Origin: Streptomyces sp. GESEQ-4 | Lineage (GTDB): Bacteria > Actinomycetota > Actinomycetes > Streptomycetales > Streptomycetaceae | Assembly: GCF_017948455.1 (NCBI RefSeq) | Contig: NZ_JAFFSU010000008.1 | Span: 281,625-345,624, forward strand | Reading direction: 5' to 3' | Length of the DNA stretch: 64,000 nucleotides | Part shown: in pieces, positions 16,661 through 25,630 of the stretch | Layout: every line of letters begins with the position of its first letter | Numbering within the stretch: position 1 is the first letter of the stretch | Position numbers and translations under genes: made by a program | The notes under the pieces: model-generated | The model's input: only the letters and a program-made list of their open reading frames with translations | The model's database searches: none | Told to the model about the DNA's origin: nothing

Positions 16661-18024
16661 GCGATGACACAGTTCGCCTGGTCACGGTCGGGCGGATCTT
16701 CCGACGGCGCTGGCGGCTCCTCGCCGTCCTCGCCGTGGTGGGCGCGCTCGTCGGCTACGGCACCTCCTTGCTGATTCCGCCGAAATACACGACGTCGGCA
16801 TCGGTGCTGCTGCCGGGGGCGTGGGAGGAGCGCGAGCTGCTGACGCAGACAGAGATCGCGACCAGTTCGGCGGTGGTCGACCGCGCGGCCGCCAAGCTCG
16901 ACTGGAGTGGCGTCAGCGGCAGGGAGCTGCGAGAACGAGTGAGCGCCAAGGCCGGCGACGGGAACATCGTCAAGATCTCGGGTACGGCCGACACTCCGGA
17001 GCGCGCACAGCGGCTCTCGGACGAGGTGGCCAAGCAGTTCGTCGCATTCGTCGCGCGGATCGCGGGGGACAGCACCGCGGCGGGGCCCGAGGCACTGCGG
17101 AAGCAGGTGGAGCAGACCAACCGCCGCATCACCGAACTGGCCAATGCGACCGATCCGGGGCAGACCGTGGAGAGCGTGCAGGCCCGCACCCAGCTCGAGC
17201 AACTGCGCACCTCGCTGGAGGAGGCCATGACCAAGCTGGCCGAGGCCGACCCGGCGGCCGCCAAGGCCAGCCTGGTCGTCATGGGGCCGGCGGTCCGGCC
17301 GACCGGTGAGGCCCCGCCGACGAGGACGCAGCTGACGGTCGCCGGGGCGGTGCTGTTCTTCCTGCTCGCGGTCATCGGCCATCTCGCGGCCGCACGGGCC
17401 AGCCGCCGACTGCGCACCGAACCGGAGATCGCCGCCGCGCTGGGCTCGGCGCTGCTGGGCACCGTCGACGTGCCTGGTGAACGGTCCGCGGACCGGCCGG
17501 AAGACCGTGGCCCGCGGGCCTTGATCCGCCGGCTGCTGGGCGTCGACACCCGGTGGGACATACCGACCCCGCGGAGATCCGGCGACGAGGCCAGCAGGCG
17601 GATCCGCTACCGGCGGGTGTGCGCTCGCCTCCGGGAAAGGCTGCCGGCCCCCCGGCGGTTGCTGGTGGTCGTACCGGACGGCGACGAGATCGCCCGCCGG
17701 GCCGCCGGGCAGCTCGTCACCGAAGCCGGGAGCGATCCGCTGCTTCGGGTGGTGGAGGTGTCGGTGTCCCAGCCGTTGGTGCCGGACCGCGTCAGGGAGA
17801 ACGGTGCCCTGGTGGTGCTCAGCGCGGGCAGTTGGACCGCGGCGGAGCTCACCGGCATAGCCGAGGCGTGTACGGACGGCAAGCATCAGGTCGTCGGCTT
17901 CGTCGTCGCCGGCACCGTCGTCGCCGGCACGGTCCAGGCCCGTCCGACGCCGTCTGCCGGCCGGACGCCGGATGACGCCACTCTGGCGTTCGCGGTTCGC
18001 GGCCCCGCGCCGGGAGGTTCGTAG
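16657..18024 (+). CDS. Wzz-like chain-length/co-polymerase protein 1
   Basis: A 455-residue polysaccharide co-polymerase. It has one N-terminal membrane helix (RLLAVLAVVGALVGYGTSLL), an extracellular Wzz domain with a central coiled coil (residues 130-205), a second helix (TVAGAVLFFLLAVIGHLAAA) near residue 230 and a cytoplasmic C-terminal domain. That domain keeps a Rossmann-like beginning (RRLLVVVPDGDEIARRAAG) where Wzc-type tyrosine kinases have a Walker A, but the Lys/Ser residues are missing and there is no tyrosine-rich tail. The ATG overlaps the stop of the glycosyltransferase. A second, related gene follows. Confidence 0.82.
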   Translation: MSDDTVRLVTVGRIFRRRWRLLAVLAVVGALVGYGTSLLIPPKYTTSASVLLPGAWEERELLTQTEIATSSAVVDRAAAKLDWSGVSGRELRERVSAKAGDGNIVKISGTADTPERAQRLSDEVAKQFVAFVARIAGDSTAAGPEALRKQVEQTNRRITELANATDPGQTVESVQARTQLEQLRTSLEEAMTKLAEADPAAAKASLVVMGPAVRPTGEAPPTRTQLTVAGAVLFFLLAVIGHLAAARASRRLRTEPEIAAALGSALLGTVDVPGERSADRPEDRGPRALIRRLLGVDTRWDIPTPRRSGDEASRRIRYRRVCARLRERLPAPRRLLVVVPDGDEIARRAAGQLVTEAGSDPLLRVVEVSVSQPLVPDRVRENGALVVLSAGSWTAAELTGIAEACTDGKHQVVGFVVAGTVVAGTVQARPTPSAGRTPDDATLAFAVRGPAPGGS

Positions 18025-18026
18025 TG

Positions 18027-19544
18027 ATGACGAGCACAACGTCCGAGTCGTCGGCAACCGCTCCGCTGTTCGACCTACAGGGCCTGGTGGTGGCGGTGCG
18101 CAGGCGCCGCCGCCTCTGGTGCTCCCTGGCGCTGCTGGGGCTGCTGCTCGGCGCGGCGGTGGCGGTGCTGCTGCCGGCGCCGCCGACCGCGGTGACCACG
18201 GTGCTGGTCGCGCATCAGGACGACCAGCCGAACGACCCCGGAACGCTGATCCGCACCGACGTCGAGCTGCTGCAGACCACGCGGGTCGCCGACCAGGCCC
18301 TCAAGTCCCTCAACGACTCGGAACGCCCGGTCGACTTCATGCGGGACTACCGTGGTACCGGCTTGACCAACAACCTCTTGCAGATCAACGTGACGGGTGA
18401 CAGCGACGCTCAGGCGGTGGCCCGGGCCAAGGCGCTGGCCGACGCGTTCATCGCGGACCATCTGACGCGGATACGGGAAGCGGCGAACGCCGAGGCCGAG
18501 GCCCTGCTCGACCGGCGCGACCGCTTGCGGGACGAGCTCGCCAAGGTCAACGAGGAAATCGGAGACCAGCCTCAGGAAGGCGACCCGTCAGCGTCGGCTG
18601 ACCTCGAGTCGCTCTTCGACCGCCGGGCCAAGCTCACCTCGCAGATCGGCGACTACGACGAGCGCGCCGAGGAGGCGCGCATCGGCACGCCCCAGCTCAT
18701 CGCCCGTACGCAGATCGTGGACGGCCCACGCACGGTGCGGCATTCCCTGCCCAAGGCCGTTGCCACCAACGCCGCGATCGGCCTGGTCGTCGGGCTCGCC
18801 CTCGGGCTCGCCCTTGCCGCGGTCCGCACGGTCGTGGCCGACCGCCCCGTGCTGCGCCGGGACATCGCGGCGAACCTGGGCGCCTCGGTCATCGCCGAGC
18901 TGCCCCGCCGGTCGGGCAGGCTGTGGCAGCGCCGACGGACGCGGGTGACACGCGAACGGCTCACCGCGCACCTGGCCCGTACCGTGCGCGGCTCCGCGGC
19001 AGCGGAACCGGTGTCGCTGCTGGAACTGGGCTGTGCGCGCAGCGCGAGCGTGATCGCCCTGCACCTCGGCCGGGCCCTGGCGGCGGAGGGGCCGGCGGTC
19101 ATCATCGACGGTCTGCCCGGCCCGCAGCTCGCGGAGCGCCGCCAGAAACCGGGAGACCCCACCGTGGTCAGCGGCGAGCGTGCCGCGGCCGTGCCGCATC
19201 AGCAACTCCGGATCGGCGTCGGCTCGGTGGCGCCCGGCACCGCGTGGACCGACCTCCGGTACCTCGGTACCCGGACCGTGCTGGTCGTACGGGCCGGACA
19301 CGGCAGCGCCGCATGGCTGCACACCGTGGCGCGGCAGCTCGCGGACCAGCGCATCCCGGTGCTCGGCGTGGTGCTGATCGACCCCGATCCGCGGGACCGG
19401 ACCGACGGCACGCTGTGGGACGGGCCGTACACCGCGCTGCGCGGCCGCGGCGAGACACCGGCCCGGCAGAACGGCACGGGCCGGACGGAGCGGCTGCCGG
19501 TGTGGGCCGCAAAGGGCCCGGACAACGACCAGGAAGCGCGGTAG
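18027..19544 (+). CDS. Wzz-like chain-length/co-polymerase protein 2 with degenerate kinase module
   Basis: A 505-residue co-polymerase with the same plan: membrane helix LALLGLLLGAAVAVLLP, Wzz domain, coiled coil (about residues 150-215), second helix AAIGLVVGLALGLALAA and a cytoplasmic domain. In the latter, LLELGCARSASVIALHLGRA then PAVIIDGLP follow the layout of a BY-kinase or ParA P-loop domain, but the Gly-Lys-Ser/Thr of Walker A and the Walker A' aspartates are lost. It probably no longer binds ATP. ATG 18027 has GGGAGG 9 nt upstream; a GTG at 18024 overlaps the previous stop. The two proteins may form a hetero-oligomer setting chain length. Confidence 0.82.
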   Translation: MTSTTSESSATAPLFDLQGLVVAVRRRRRLWCSLALLGLLLGAAVAVLLPAPPTAVTTVLVAHQDDQPNDPGTLIRTDVELLQTTRVADQALKSLNDSERPVDFMRDYRGTGLTNNLLQINVTGDSDAQAVARAKALADAFIADHLTRIREAANAEAEALLDRRDRLRDELAKVNEEIGDQPQEGDPSASADLESLFDRRAKLTSQIGDYDERAEEARIGTPQLIARTQIVDGPRTVRHSLPKAVATNAAIGLVVGLALGLALAAVRTVVADRPVLRRDIAANLGASVIAELPRRSGRLWQRRRTRVTRERLTAHLARTVRGSAAAEPVSLLELGCARSASVIALHLGRALAAEGPAVIIDGLPGPQLAERRQKPGDPTVVSGERAAAVPHQQLRIGVGSVAPGTAWTDLRYLGTRTVLVVRAGHGSAAWLHTVARQLADQRIPVLGVVLIDPDPRDRTDGTLWDGPYTALRGRGETPARQNGTGRTERLPVWAAKGPDNDQEAR

Positions 19545-19547
19545 GAC

Positions 19548-21482
19548 ATGTGTGGCATCGCAGGCACTTACCGATGGCCGGACGGGAAGGTCGTGACCGA
19601 CCGGCTCACCGAGACCCTCACCCACCGCGGTCCGGACGGGGCGGGCCGCTACGGCCACCCCGTCGGTGACGGTGAAGTACAGCTCGGGCACCGTCGGCTG
19701 GCCATCATCGACCTGTCCGAGACTGGCGCCCAGCCGATGGTCTCGGACGGCCTCGCCCTGACCTACAACGGCGAGCTGTACAACGCGCCCGAGCTGCGCG
19801 CCGAACTGACAGCCGCCGGGGTGCGCTTCCGCGGCACCTCCGACACCGAGGTGCTCCTGGAGGCCTGGCGGCACTGGGGCACCGACTGCCTGCCCAGGCT
19901 GCGCGGCATGTTCGCGTTCGGGATCTTCGACGAGCGCACCGGTGAACTGGTGCTGGCCCGCGACCAGTTGGGCATCAAGCCGCTGTTCCTGCTCCGGCGC
20001 GGCGCGGGTCTGGTCTTCGCCTCCGAGCTCAAGGCGCTCGCGGCCGTGACCGGCGGGTCGCTGGAGGTGGACCACGCGGCGCTGGTGGCCTCGCTGCTGT
20101 ACTACTGGGTGCCGGACTCACGGTGCGCGTTCCGCGAGGCGGAGAAGCTGCCGCCGGGGAGCTGGATGAGGTTCCGGCCCGACGGCCGGGTGGAGCGCGG
20201 CCGGTTCTGGAACCTGAAGGACGTCGCCGCCGAGGGCCGGGAGCGGGCCCTGGCCGGCGAACAGCCGGACCTGGCCGCCATCGTCGAGGAGTCGACCCGG
20301 CGGCACCTGCTCTCCGACGTCCCCGTGGCGACCTTTCTCTCCGGCGGCCTCGACTCCAGCTACCTGACCGCGCTGGCCGCCCGCCACCAGCCCGGGATCT
20401 CCGCCTACACGATCGGGTTCCGCGCCGAGGACGCCAAGTTCGAGGCAATGCCGGACGATCTGCGCTACGCGCGTCAGGTGGCCGAGCGGTTCGGCGTCGA
20501 CCTGCACGAGATCGAGATCGCCCCGAACGTACTCGATCTGCTGCCGCAGATGACGTACCACCTGGACGAGCCGATCGGCGACCCCGCCGCGATCAACACG
20601 TTCCTGATCTGCTCGGCCGCCCGGGAGGCCGGGGTCAAGGTGATGCTCTCGGGGATGGGCGCCGACGAGCTGTTCGCCGGGTACCGCAAGCACCTGGCCA
20701 ACCTGCTGGCGCTGCGCTACCAGCGCGTCCCGCGGCCCCTGCGCCGCGGACTGTCCGCGGCCGTGGACCGGCTGCCGGTCGCCTCGGCCCGCCGCGGGTA
20801 CCGGTCGGTGCGGTTCGCGAAGCGGTTCCTCTCCTTCGCCGATCTGCCGGAGGAGACCGCGTTCCGGCGCAGCTACACCATGTACGACCAGGAGGAGCTG
20901 CTCGGCCTGCTCGATCCCGACCTGGCCGGGACGGTCGACGACGTCCTGACCGAACATGCGGACACCTACGAGGACAACGACCTCGACGACTTCGTCAACC
21001 GCATGTGCCTGACCGACGCCCGGATGTTCCTGCCGGGTCTGAACCTCGCCTACACGGACCGCTCCAGCATGGCCGCCTCGACCGAGGTACGGGTGCCGTA
21101 CGTGGACGTCGAGGTGGTCAAGGCGGCGTTCGCCGTGCCCGGCGACCGCAAGATCGTCGGACGGCAGGGCAAGGTCGTGCTCAAGGAGGCGGCCGGCTCG
21201 ATCCTGCCCCGGGAGATCGTGTACCGGCCCAAGGGCCTGTTCAGTGCCCCGCTGCGGGCCTGGATGAGCCGGGATCTGGCACCGCTGGTGCGCGAGGTGG
21301 TCAACGACGGCCTGCTGGTCAATTCCGGGTTCCTGCGCCGCGACGCGCTGGCGCGGATGGTCGCCGAGGACGCCGCCGGGCAGCGGGACTTCTCCAAGCA
21401 TCTGTGGCATGTGCTGACGCTGGAGTACTGGTATCGCGACGCGACGTCCGGGTCCGGCCAGAGCGCTCGCTCGACGGCGTAG
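19548..21482 (+). CDS. Asparagine synthetase-like glutamine amidotransferase
   Basis: A 644-residue AsnB-family enzyme. Cys2 of MCGIAGTY is the glutaminase nucleophile; the N-terminal amidotransferase domain runs to about residue 190 (LGHRRLAIIDLS, TYNGELYN). The synthetase domain holds the PP-loop SGGLDSS near residue 266 and SGMGADELFAGYRKH. In polysaccharide clusters such enzymes usually amidate the carboxylate of a uronic acid rather than make asparagine, which fits the uronate-forming dehydrogenase here. It starts 3 nt after the Wzz-like gene, so it is firmly in the operon. Confidence 0.92.
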   Translation: MCGIAGTYRWPDGKVVTDRLTETLTHRGPDGAGRYGHPVGDGEVQLGHRRLAIIDLSETGAQPMVSDGLALTYNGELYNAPELRAELTAAGVRFRGTSDTEVLLEAWRHWGTDCLPRLRGMFAFGIFDERTGELVLARDQLGIKPLFLLRRGAGLVFASELKALAAVTGGSLEVDHAALVASLLYYWVPDSRCAFREAEKLPPGSWMRFRPDGRVERGRFWNLKDVAAEGRERALAGEQPDLAAIVEESTRRHLLSDVPVATFLSGGLDSSYLTALAARHQPGISAYTIGFRAEDAKFEAMPDDLRYARQVAERFGVDLHEIEIAPNVLDLLPQMTYHLDEPIGDPAAINTFLICSAAREAGVKVMLSGMGADELFAGYRKHLANLLALRYQRVPRPLRRGLSAAVDRLPVASARRGYRSVRFAKRFLSFADLPEETAFRRSYTMYDQEELLGLLDPDLAGTVDDVLTEHADTYEDNDLDDFVNRMCLTDARMFLPGLNLAYTDRSSMAASTEVRVPYVDVEVVKAAFAVPGDRKIVGRQGKVVLKEAAGSILPREIVYRPKGLFSAPLRAWMSRDLAPLVREVVNDGLLVNSGFLRRDALARMVAEDAAGQRDFSKHLWHVLTLEYWYRDATSGSGQSARSTA

Positions 21483-21510
21483 AAGACGCGTAGAAACAAG
21501 GGGACTTCGG

Positions 21511-23682
21511 GTGAAACAGGTTGTGCAGAACTACAAGAGCGGCGAGCTGGCGGTGCTCGACGTTCCGGCGCCGGGGTGCAAGCCGGGCGGTGTGCTGGTC
21601 CGCAGCGCCTACTCGCTGATCTCCACCGGCACCGAGCTCATGAAGGTGTCCGAGGCCGGCATGTCGATGCTGGGCAAGGCCCGCTCCCGGCCCGACCAGG
21701 TGGCCAAGGTCATGCAGAGCGTGGCCACCAACGGGGTGCCCGCCACCTACCGCAAGGTGATGGGCAAGCTGGACTCCTACACACCGCTGGGCTACTCGCT
21801 GTGCGGGGTGGTCGAGCAGGTCGGCGCCGGCATCGACGACGTGAAGGTCGGCGACCTCGTGGCCTGCGCCGGCAACGAGCACGCGCTGCACGCCGAGCTG
21901 AACTGGGTGCCGAAGAACCTCTACGCCCCGGTGCCGGACGGACTCGCGCCCCGGCACGCGGCCTTCGGCACCGTCGGGTCGATCGCGATGCAGGGCGTCC
22001 GCCAGGGCGAGTCACAGCTCGGCGAAGTGGCCCTGGTCATCGGCCTCGGGCTGATCGGGCAGCTGGTGGTACAGCTCCTCACCGCCTCGGGAGTCCGCGT
22101 CGTCGGCGCCGACCCCGACCCGGTGCGCTGCGAACTGGCCGAGCGTCTGGGTGCCGCGGCCTGCGGCGACCCCGCGTCGGCCGCCGTGGAAGCCGCTGTC
22201 GCCGAGCTCACCGACGGCCACGGCGTGGACCAGGTGTACCTGGCCGCCGGCGGCGGCAGCAATCAGCCCGTGGAGCTGGCCGCCCGGCTCTGCCGGGACC
22301 GCGGCCGGGTGATCGACATCGGCAAGTGCCGTCTGGACCTGCCGTGGAACGCGTACTACGAGAAGGAGCTCGACGTCCGCTTCTCCCGCAGTTACGGCCC
22401 CGGTCGCTACGACCCGGAGTACGAACTGGAGGGCCGGGACTACCCGATCGGCTACGTGCGCTGGACCGAGCGCCGCAATCTGGCGTGCTTCCTCGACCTC
22501 GTCGCCCGTGGCCGCGTCGATGTGGAGCCTCTGATCTCCCACGTCGCCGACTTCGATGACGCCGTGGAGACGTACCAGCGCCTGAAGGACGGCGAGTTGA
22601 AGGCCGTGGCCGTGCTGTTCCAGTACCCCGACCAAGCGGTGGAAGCCGAGGCTCCGGCGGTGGCCGTGCCCACGGTGAGCGTGAAGCGGAGTCCGGCCCG
22701 GGCCGCCAAGACGCCGGTGCGGCTCGCGTTCGTAGGCGCGGGCAACTACGCGACGTCGATGCTGCTGCCGCACCTGGCACAGCGCGACGGCGTCGAGTTG
22801 TCGACCGTCGTCACCACGACGGCGCTGTCCGCGGCCAACGCGCAACGGAAGTTCGGCTTCGCCGAGGCGACCACCGATCTCGACGCCGTACTCGGCGACA
22901 AGTCCATCGACGCGGTGTTCGTCGTCACCCGGCACAGCTCGCACGCCGAACTGACCCGGAAGGCGCTGCTGGCCGGCAAGACCGTCTTCGTGGAGAAGCC
23001 CCTGGCCCTCAGCGAGGACGAACTGGCCGGCGTACTCGCGGCGGTGGAGGAGTCCGGCAACGACCGGCTGCAGGTGGGCTTCAACCGCCGGTTCGCGCCG
23101 CTGCTGCAGGAGGCCAGAGAGCGGTTCGGCGCCCGGACCGGTCCGGCGAACCTCCGCTACCTCGTCAACGCGGGCCGGCTGCAGCACGGCAGTTGGTACC
23201 TCCAACAGGGCAGCGAGGGCTCGCGGTTCGCCGGTGAGGGCGGACACTTCATCGACACGGCGAGCTGGCTGCTCGACGCCGACCCGGTCTCGGTGTACGC
23301 GGTCGCCCCGTCCGGCAACGAGGACCTCCAGGTCGTACTCCGCTACCCGGACGGGTCCACCGCCACCATCAGCTACGTCACCACCGGACCGGCCAGTCTG
23401 CCCAAGGAAACCCTCGACCTCGTCGCGGACGGGAAGGCGCTGCGCCTCGACGACTTCGTCCGTGCCTCGGTGTACGGCCGCAAGAAGTGGGTCAGTTCGC
23501 GGCTGCCCAAGGCCCGGGACAAGGGCCAGAACGCCGAACTGGCCGCGTTCATCAAGGCGGTGCGGACCGGCGGGCCGATGCCGGTGCCGCTTCAGTCGCT
23601 GGTCGCCACCACGGCGGCCACCCTCGCCGTGCAGGCGGGCCTCGCGGGCGGTGCGCCGGTGACGCTGGCGGGGCCGCGATGA
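21511..23682 (+). CDS. Bi-domain oxidoreductase: MDR dehydrogenase fused to Gfo/Idh/MocA
   Basis: A 723-residue fusion. Residues 1-370 are a zinc-type medium-chain dehydrogenase (ISTGTELMKVSEAGMSMLGK, GYSLCGVVEQVGAGIDDVKV, GLGLIGQLVVQLL); residues about 400-723 are a Gfo/Idh/MocA oxidoreductase with LAFVGAGNYATSMLLPHL, VFVEKPLAL and the GGHFIDTASWLL motif. Such fusions recur in capsule and O-antigen loci next to heparinase-fold proteins and are thought to oxidise and reduce a bound sugar; the reaction is not established. The GTG at 21511 follows AAGGGGACTTCGG. Its stop overlaps the ATG of the heparinase-like gene, so the two are translationally coupled. Confidence 0.9.
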   Translation: MKQVVQNYKSGELAVLDVPAPGCKPGGVLVRSAYSLISTGTELMKVSEAGMSMLGKARSRPDQVAKVMQSVATNGVPATYRKVMGKLDSYTPLGYSLCGVVEQVGAGIDDVKVGDLVACAGNEHALHAELNWVPKNLYAPVPDGLAPRHAAFGTVGSIAMQGVRQGESQLGEVALVIGLGLIGQLVVQLLTASGVRVVGADPDPVRCELAERLGAAACGDPASAAVEAAVAELTDGHGVDQVYLAAGGGSNQPVELAARLCRDRGRVIDIGKCRLDLPWNAYYEKELDVRFSRSYGPGRYDPEYELEGRDYPIGYVRWTERRNLACFLDLVARGRVDVEPLISHVADFDDAVETYQRLKDGELKAVAVLFQYPDQAVEAEAPAVAVPTVSVKRSPARAAKTPVRLAFVGAGNYATSMLLPHLAQRDGVELSTVVTTTALSAANAQRKFGFAEATTDLDAVLGDKSIDAVFVVTRHSSHAELTRKALLAGKTVFVEKPLALSEDELAGVLAAVEESGNDRLQVGFNRRFAPLLQEARERFGARTGPANLRYLVNAGRLQHGSWYLQQGSEGSRFAGEGGHFIDTASWLLDADPVSVYAVAPSGNEDLQVVLRYPDGSTATISYVTTGPASLPKETLDLVADGKALRLDDFVRASVYGRKKWVSSRLPKARDKGQNAELAAFIKAVRTGGPMPVPLQSLVATTAATLAVQAGLAGGAPVTLAGPR

Positions 23683-25622
23683 GCATGAGTGCGGGCTGGT
23701 ATCTGCGGCGCCTTTCCCGGATGGGGCCGCGGGAGGTCGCGGGCCGGGCGGGCGACGCGGTGCGCAGACGCCGGTGGCGGTCGGCGCGGCCCGACTCCCC
23801 GAGCGTGACCGGCGCCCGGTTCACCGCGGTCCTGCCCGAGGGGACGATCGCCGCGGTGCCACCGGACGCCGCGAAACGGCTCATCGCCGAGGCGGACCGG
23901 CTGATGGACGGGCACGCCGAGTACTTCGGGGTGGTCCGCGACGACCTGGACGACCCGGACTGGTGGCGCGACCCGAAGACCGGGCGCCGGGCTCCGGAGG
24001 GCTACGCCTTCGACGTGCCGTACCGGAACGAAGACGCCGTCGGGGACATCAAGCAGATCTGGGAGCTGTCCCGGCACCAGTACCTCACCCAGCTCGCCGC
24101 CGCCTACGCGGTCACCGGGAACGAGCGGTACGCCGAGCGGGTCGCCCAGCACCTGCGGTCGTGGTGGACGGCCAACCCACCGCTGCGCGGCGTGCACTGG
24201 ATCAGCGGCATCGAGCTGGGCATCCGGCTGCTGTCCTGGGTGTGGGTCCGCCGGCTGCTCGACGGCTGGCCGGGCGCGACCGACCTGTTCGAGGACAACC
24301 CGGTGGCGCTGAACCAGATCTGGCACCACCAGCGCTGGCTGGCCGCCTTCCCCAGCCGGGGCTCTTCGGCGAACAACCACGTCATCGCCGAGGCCGCCGG
24401 CCAGTTCGCCGCGTCCTGCGCCTTCGACTGGTTCCCCTCGTCGGAGAGTTGGCGGGCGGGGGCGCTGCGCTCACTGGAGCGGCACCTGCGCGGCAACACC
24501 TACGTCTCCGGCCTCAACCGCGAGCTGGCCACCGAATACCACGGACTCGTACTGGAGTTGGGCCTGGCCGCCGTGGCCGAGGCGGATGCCGCGGGCGTCC
24601 CGGTCCCCGCGACCGTACGCCTCGTACTGCTGCGGATGACCGACGCGCTCGCGGCCGTCGTGGACAACCGGCTGCGGCCGCCGCGCCAGGGGGACGCGGA
24701 CGACGGGCACGGTCTGGTCGTGGACGGCGCGGGCACCGACCGCTGGGCCTCACTGCTGGCCACCGGGGACACCGTGTTCGGACGGCTCGACTGGTGGCCG
24801 GCCGTGACCGGCACCGATGTGCGCACCCCGCTGCTGGCCGCGCTCATCAAGCCCAGTGAACGGTCCGTGAGCCGTCCGGTGAACCGACCGTCCCACTTCG
24901 CCGACGCGGGGCTCACCATCCTGCGCGGTCCGGAGGAGATCTGGTGCCGCTGCGACGGCGGCCCGCACGGCTTCCTGTCCATCGCCGCGCACGCCCACGC
25001 GGACGCGCTGTCCGTGGAGGTGCGGCACGACGGGGTCGACGTACTCGCCGACCCGGGGACGTACTGCTACCACGGGCAACCCGAATGGCGGCAGTACTTC
25101 CGCTCGACCCTCGGCCACAACACCCTGCAACTGGACGGCGGTGACCAGTCCGTCTCCGGCGGCCCGTTCCTGTGGACCCGGCATGCCGAGACCCGCGTCC
25201 TGACCGCCGACACCTCCGGCGACGGCGTGGCCCGCTGGTGTGCCGAACACGACGGTTACGAGGGCTCCGTGCACCGCCGAAGCGTGGAACTGACGGCGGA
25301 GACCCAGGAATTGACGGTGGTCGACGAGGTGCGCGGCTCGGGCCGGAAGGTACGCCTCGCGTTCCACCTCGGCCCGGCGATCACCGCGGACCTGCTGGGG
25401 AACCGGGCCGTGCTCACCTGGACCCGGGACGGCGAGGAGCGCTCCGCGGTGCTCGACCTGCCCGGGCAGCTGTCCTGGCAGGCGCACCGCGGCGAGACCG
25501 ATCCGCCGCTGGGCTGGTACTCCGCGGGATTCGGGCGCAAGGAACCCGCCACCACGCTGGTCGGCACCGGCTTCGCCGACGGCGCGGAAGGTTTCACCAC
25601 CGTGCTCAGGTTCCGGGGCTAG
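23679..25622 (+). CDS. Heparinase II/III-family (alginate-lyase-like) protein
   Basis: A 647-residue protein: an alpha/alpha-toroid domain (residues 60-370) with the catalytic-type SSANNHVIAEAAGQ near 229 and ATEYHGLVLELGLAAVAE, then a beta-sandwich heparinase domain with SIAAHAHADALSVEV (near 437), DVLADPGTYCYHG and FRSTLGHNTLQLDGGDQS. The family eliminates or otherwise acts on uronic-acid glycans. There is no signal peptide or membrane helix, so it should act in the cytoplasm, perhaps on lipid-linked repeat units or as an epimerase, unlike secreted lyases. The ATG overlaps the previous stop. Confidence 0.88.
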   Translation: MSMSAGWYLRRLSRMGPREVAGRAGDAVRRRRWRSARPDSPSVTGARFTAVLPEGTIAAVPPDAAKRLIAEADRLMDGHAEYFGVVRDDLDDPDWWRDPKTGRRAPEGYAFDVPYRNEDAVGDIKQIWELSRHQYLTQLAAAYAVTGNERYAERVAQHLRSWWTANPPLRGVHWISGIELGIRLLSWVWVRRLLDGWPGATDLFEDNPVALNQIWHHQRWLAAFPSRGSSANNHVIAEAAGQFAASCAFDWFPSSESWRAGALRSLERHLRGNTYVSGLNRELATEYHGLVLELGLAAVAEADAAGVPVPATVRLVLLRMTDALAAVVDNRLRPPRQGDADDGHGLVVDGAGTDRWASLLATGDTVFGRLDWWPAVTGTDVRTPLLAALIKPSERSVSRPVNRPSHFADAGLTILRGPEEIWCRCDGGPHGFLSIAAHAHADALSVEVRHDGVDVLADPGTYCYHGQPEWRQYFRSTLGHNTLQLDGGDQSVSGGPFLWTRHAETRVLTADTSGDGVARWCAEHDGYEGSVHRRSVELTAETQELTVVDEVRGSGRKVRLAFHLGPAITADLLGNRAVLTWTRDGEERSAVLDLPGQLSWQAHRGETDPPLGWYSAGFGRKEPATTLVGTGFADGAEGFTTVLRFRG

Positions 25623-25630
25623 GGGGGCAC

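Noticed and set aside
19548..21482. Housekeeping asparagine synthetase or lasso-peptide cyclase
   Set aside because: It is tightly embedded in the polysaccharide operon, and no precursor peptide or B-type protease gene lies nearby.
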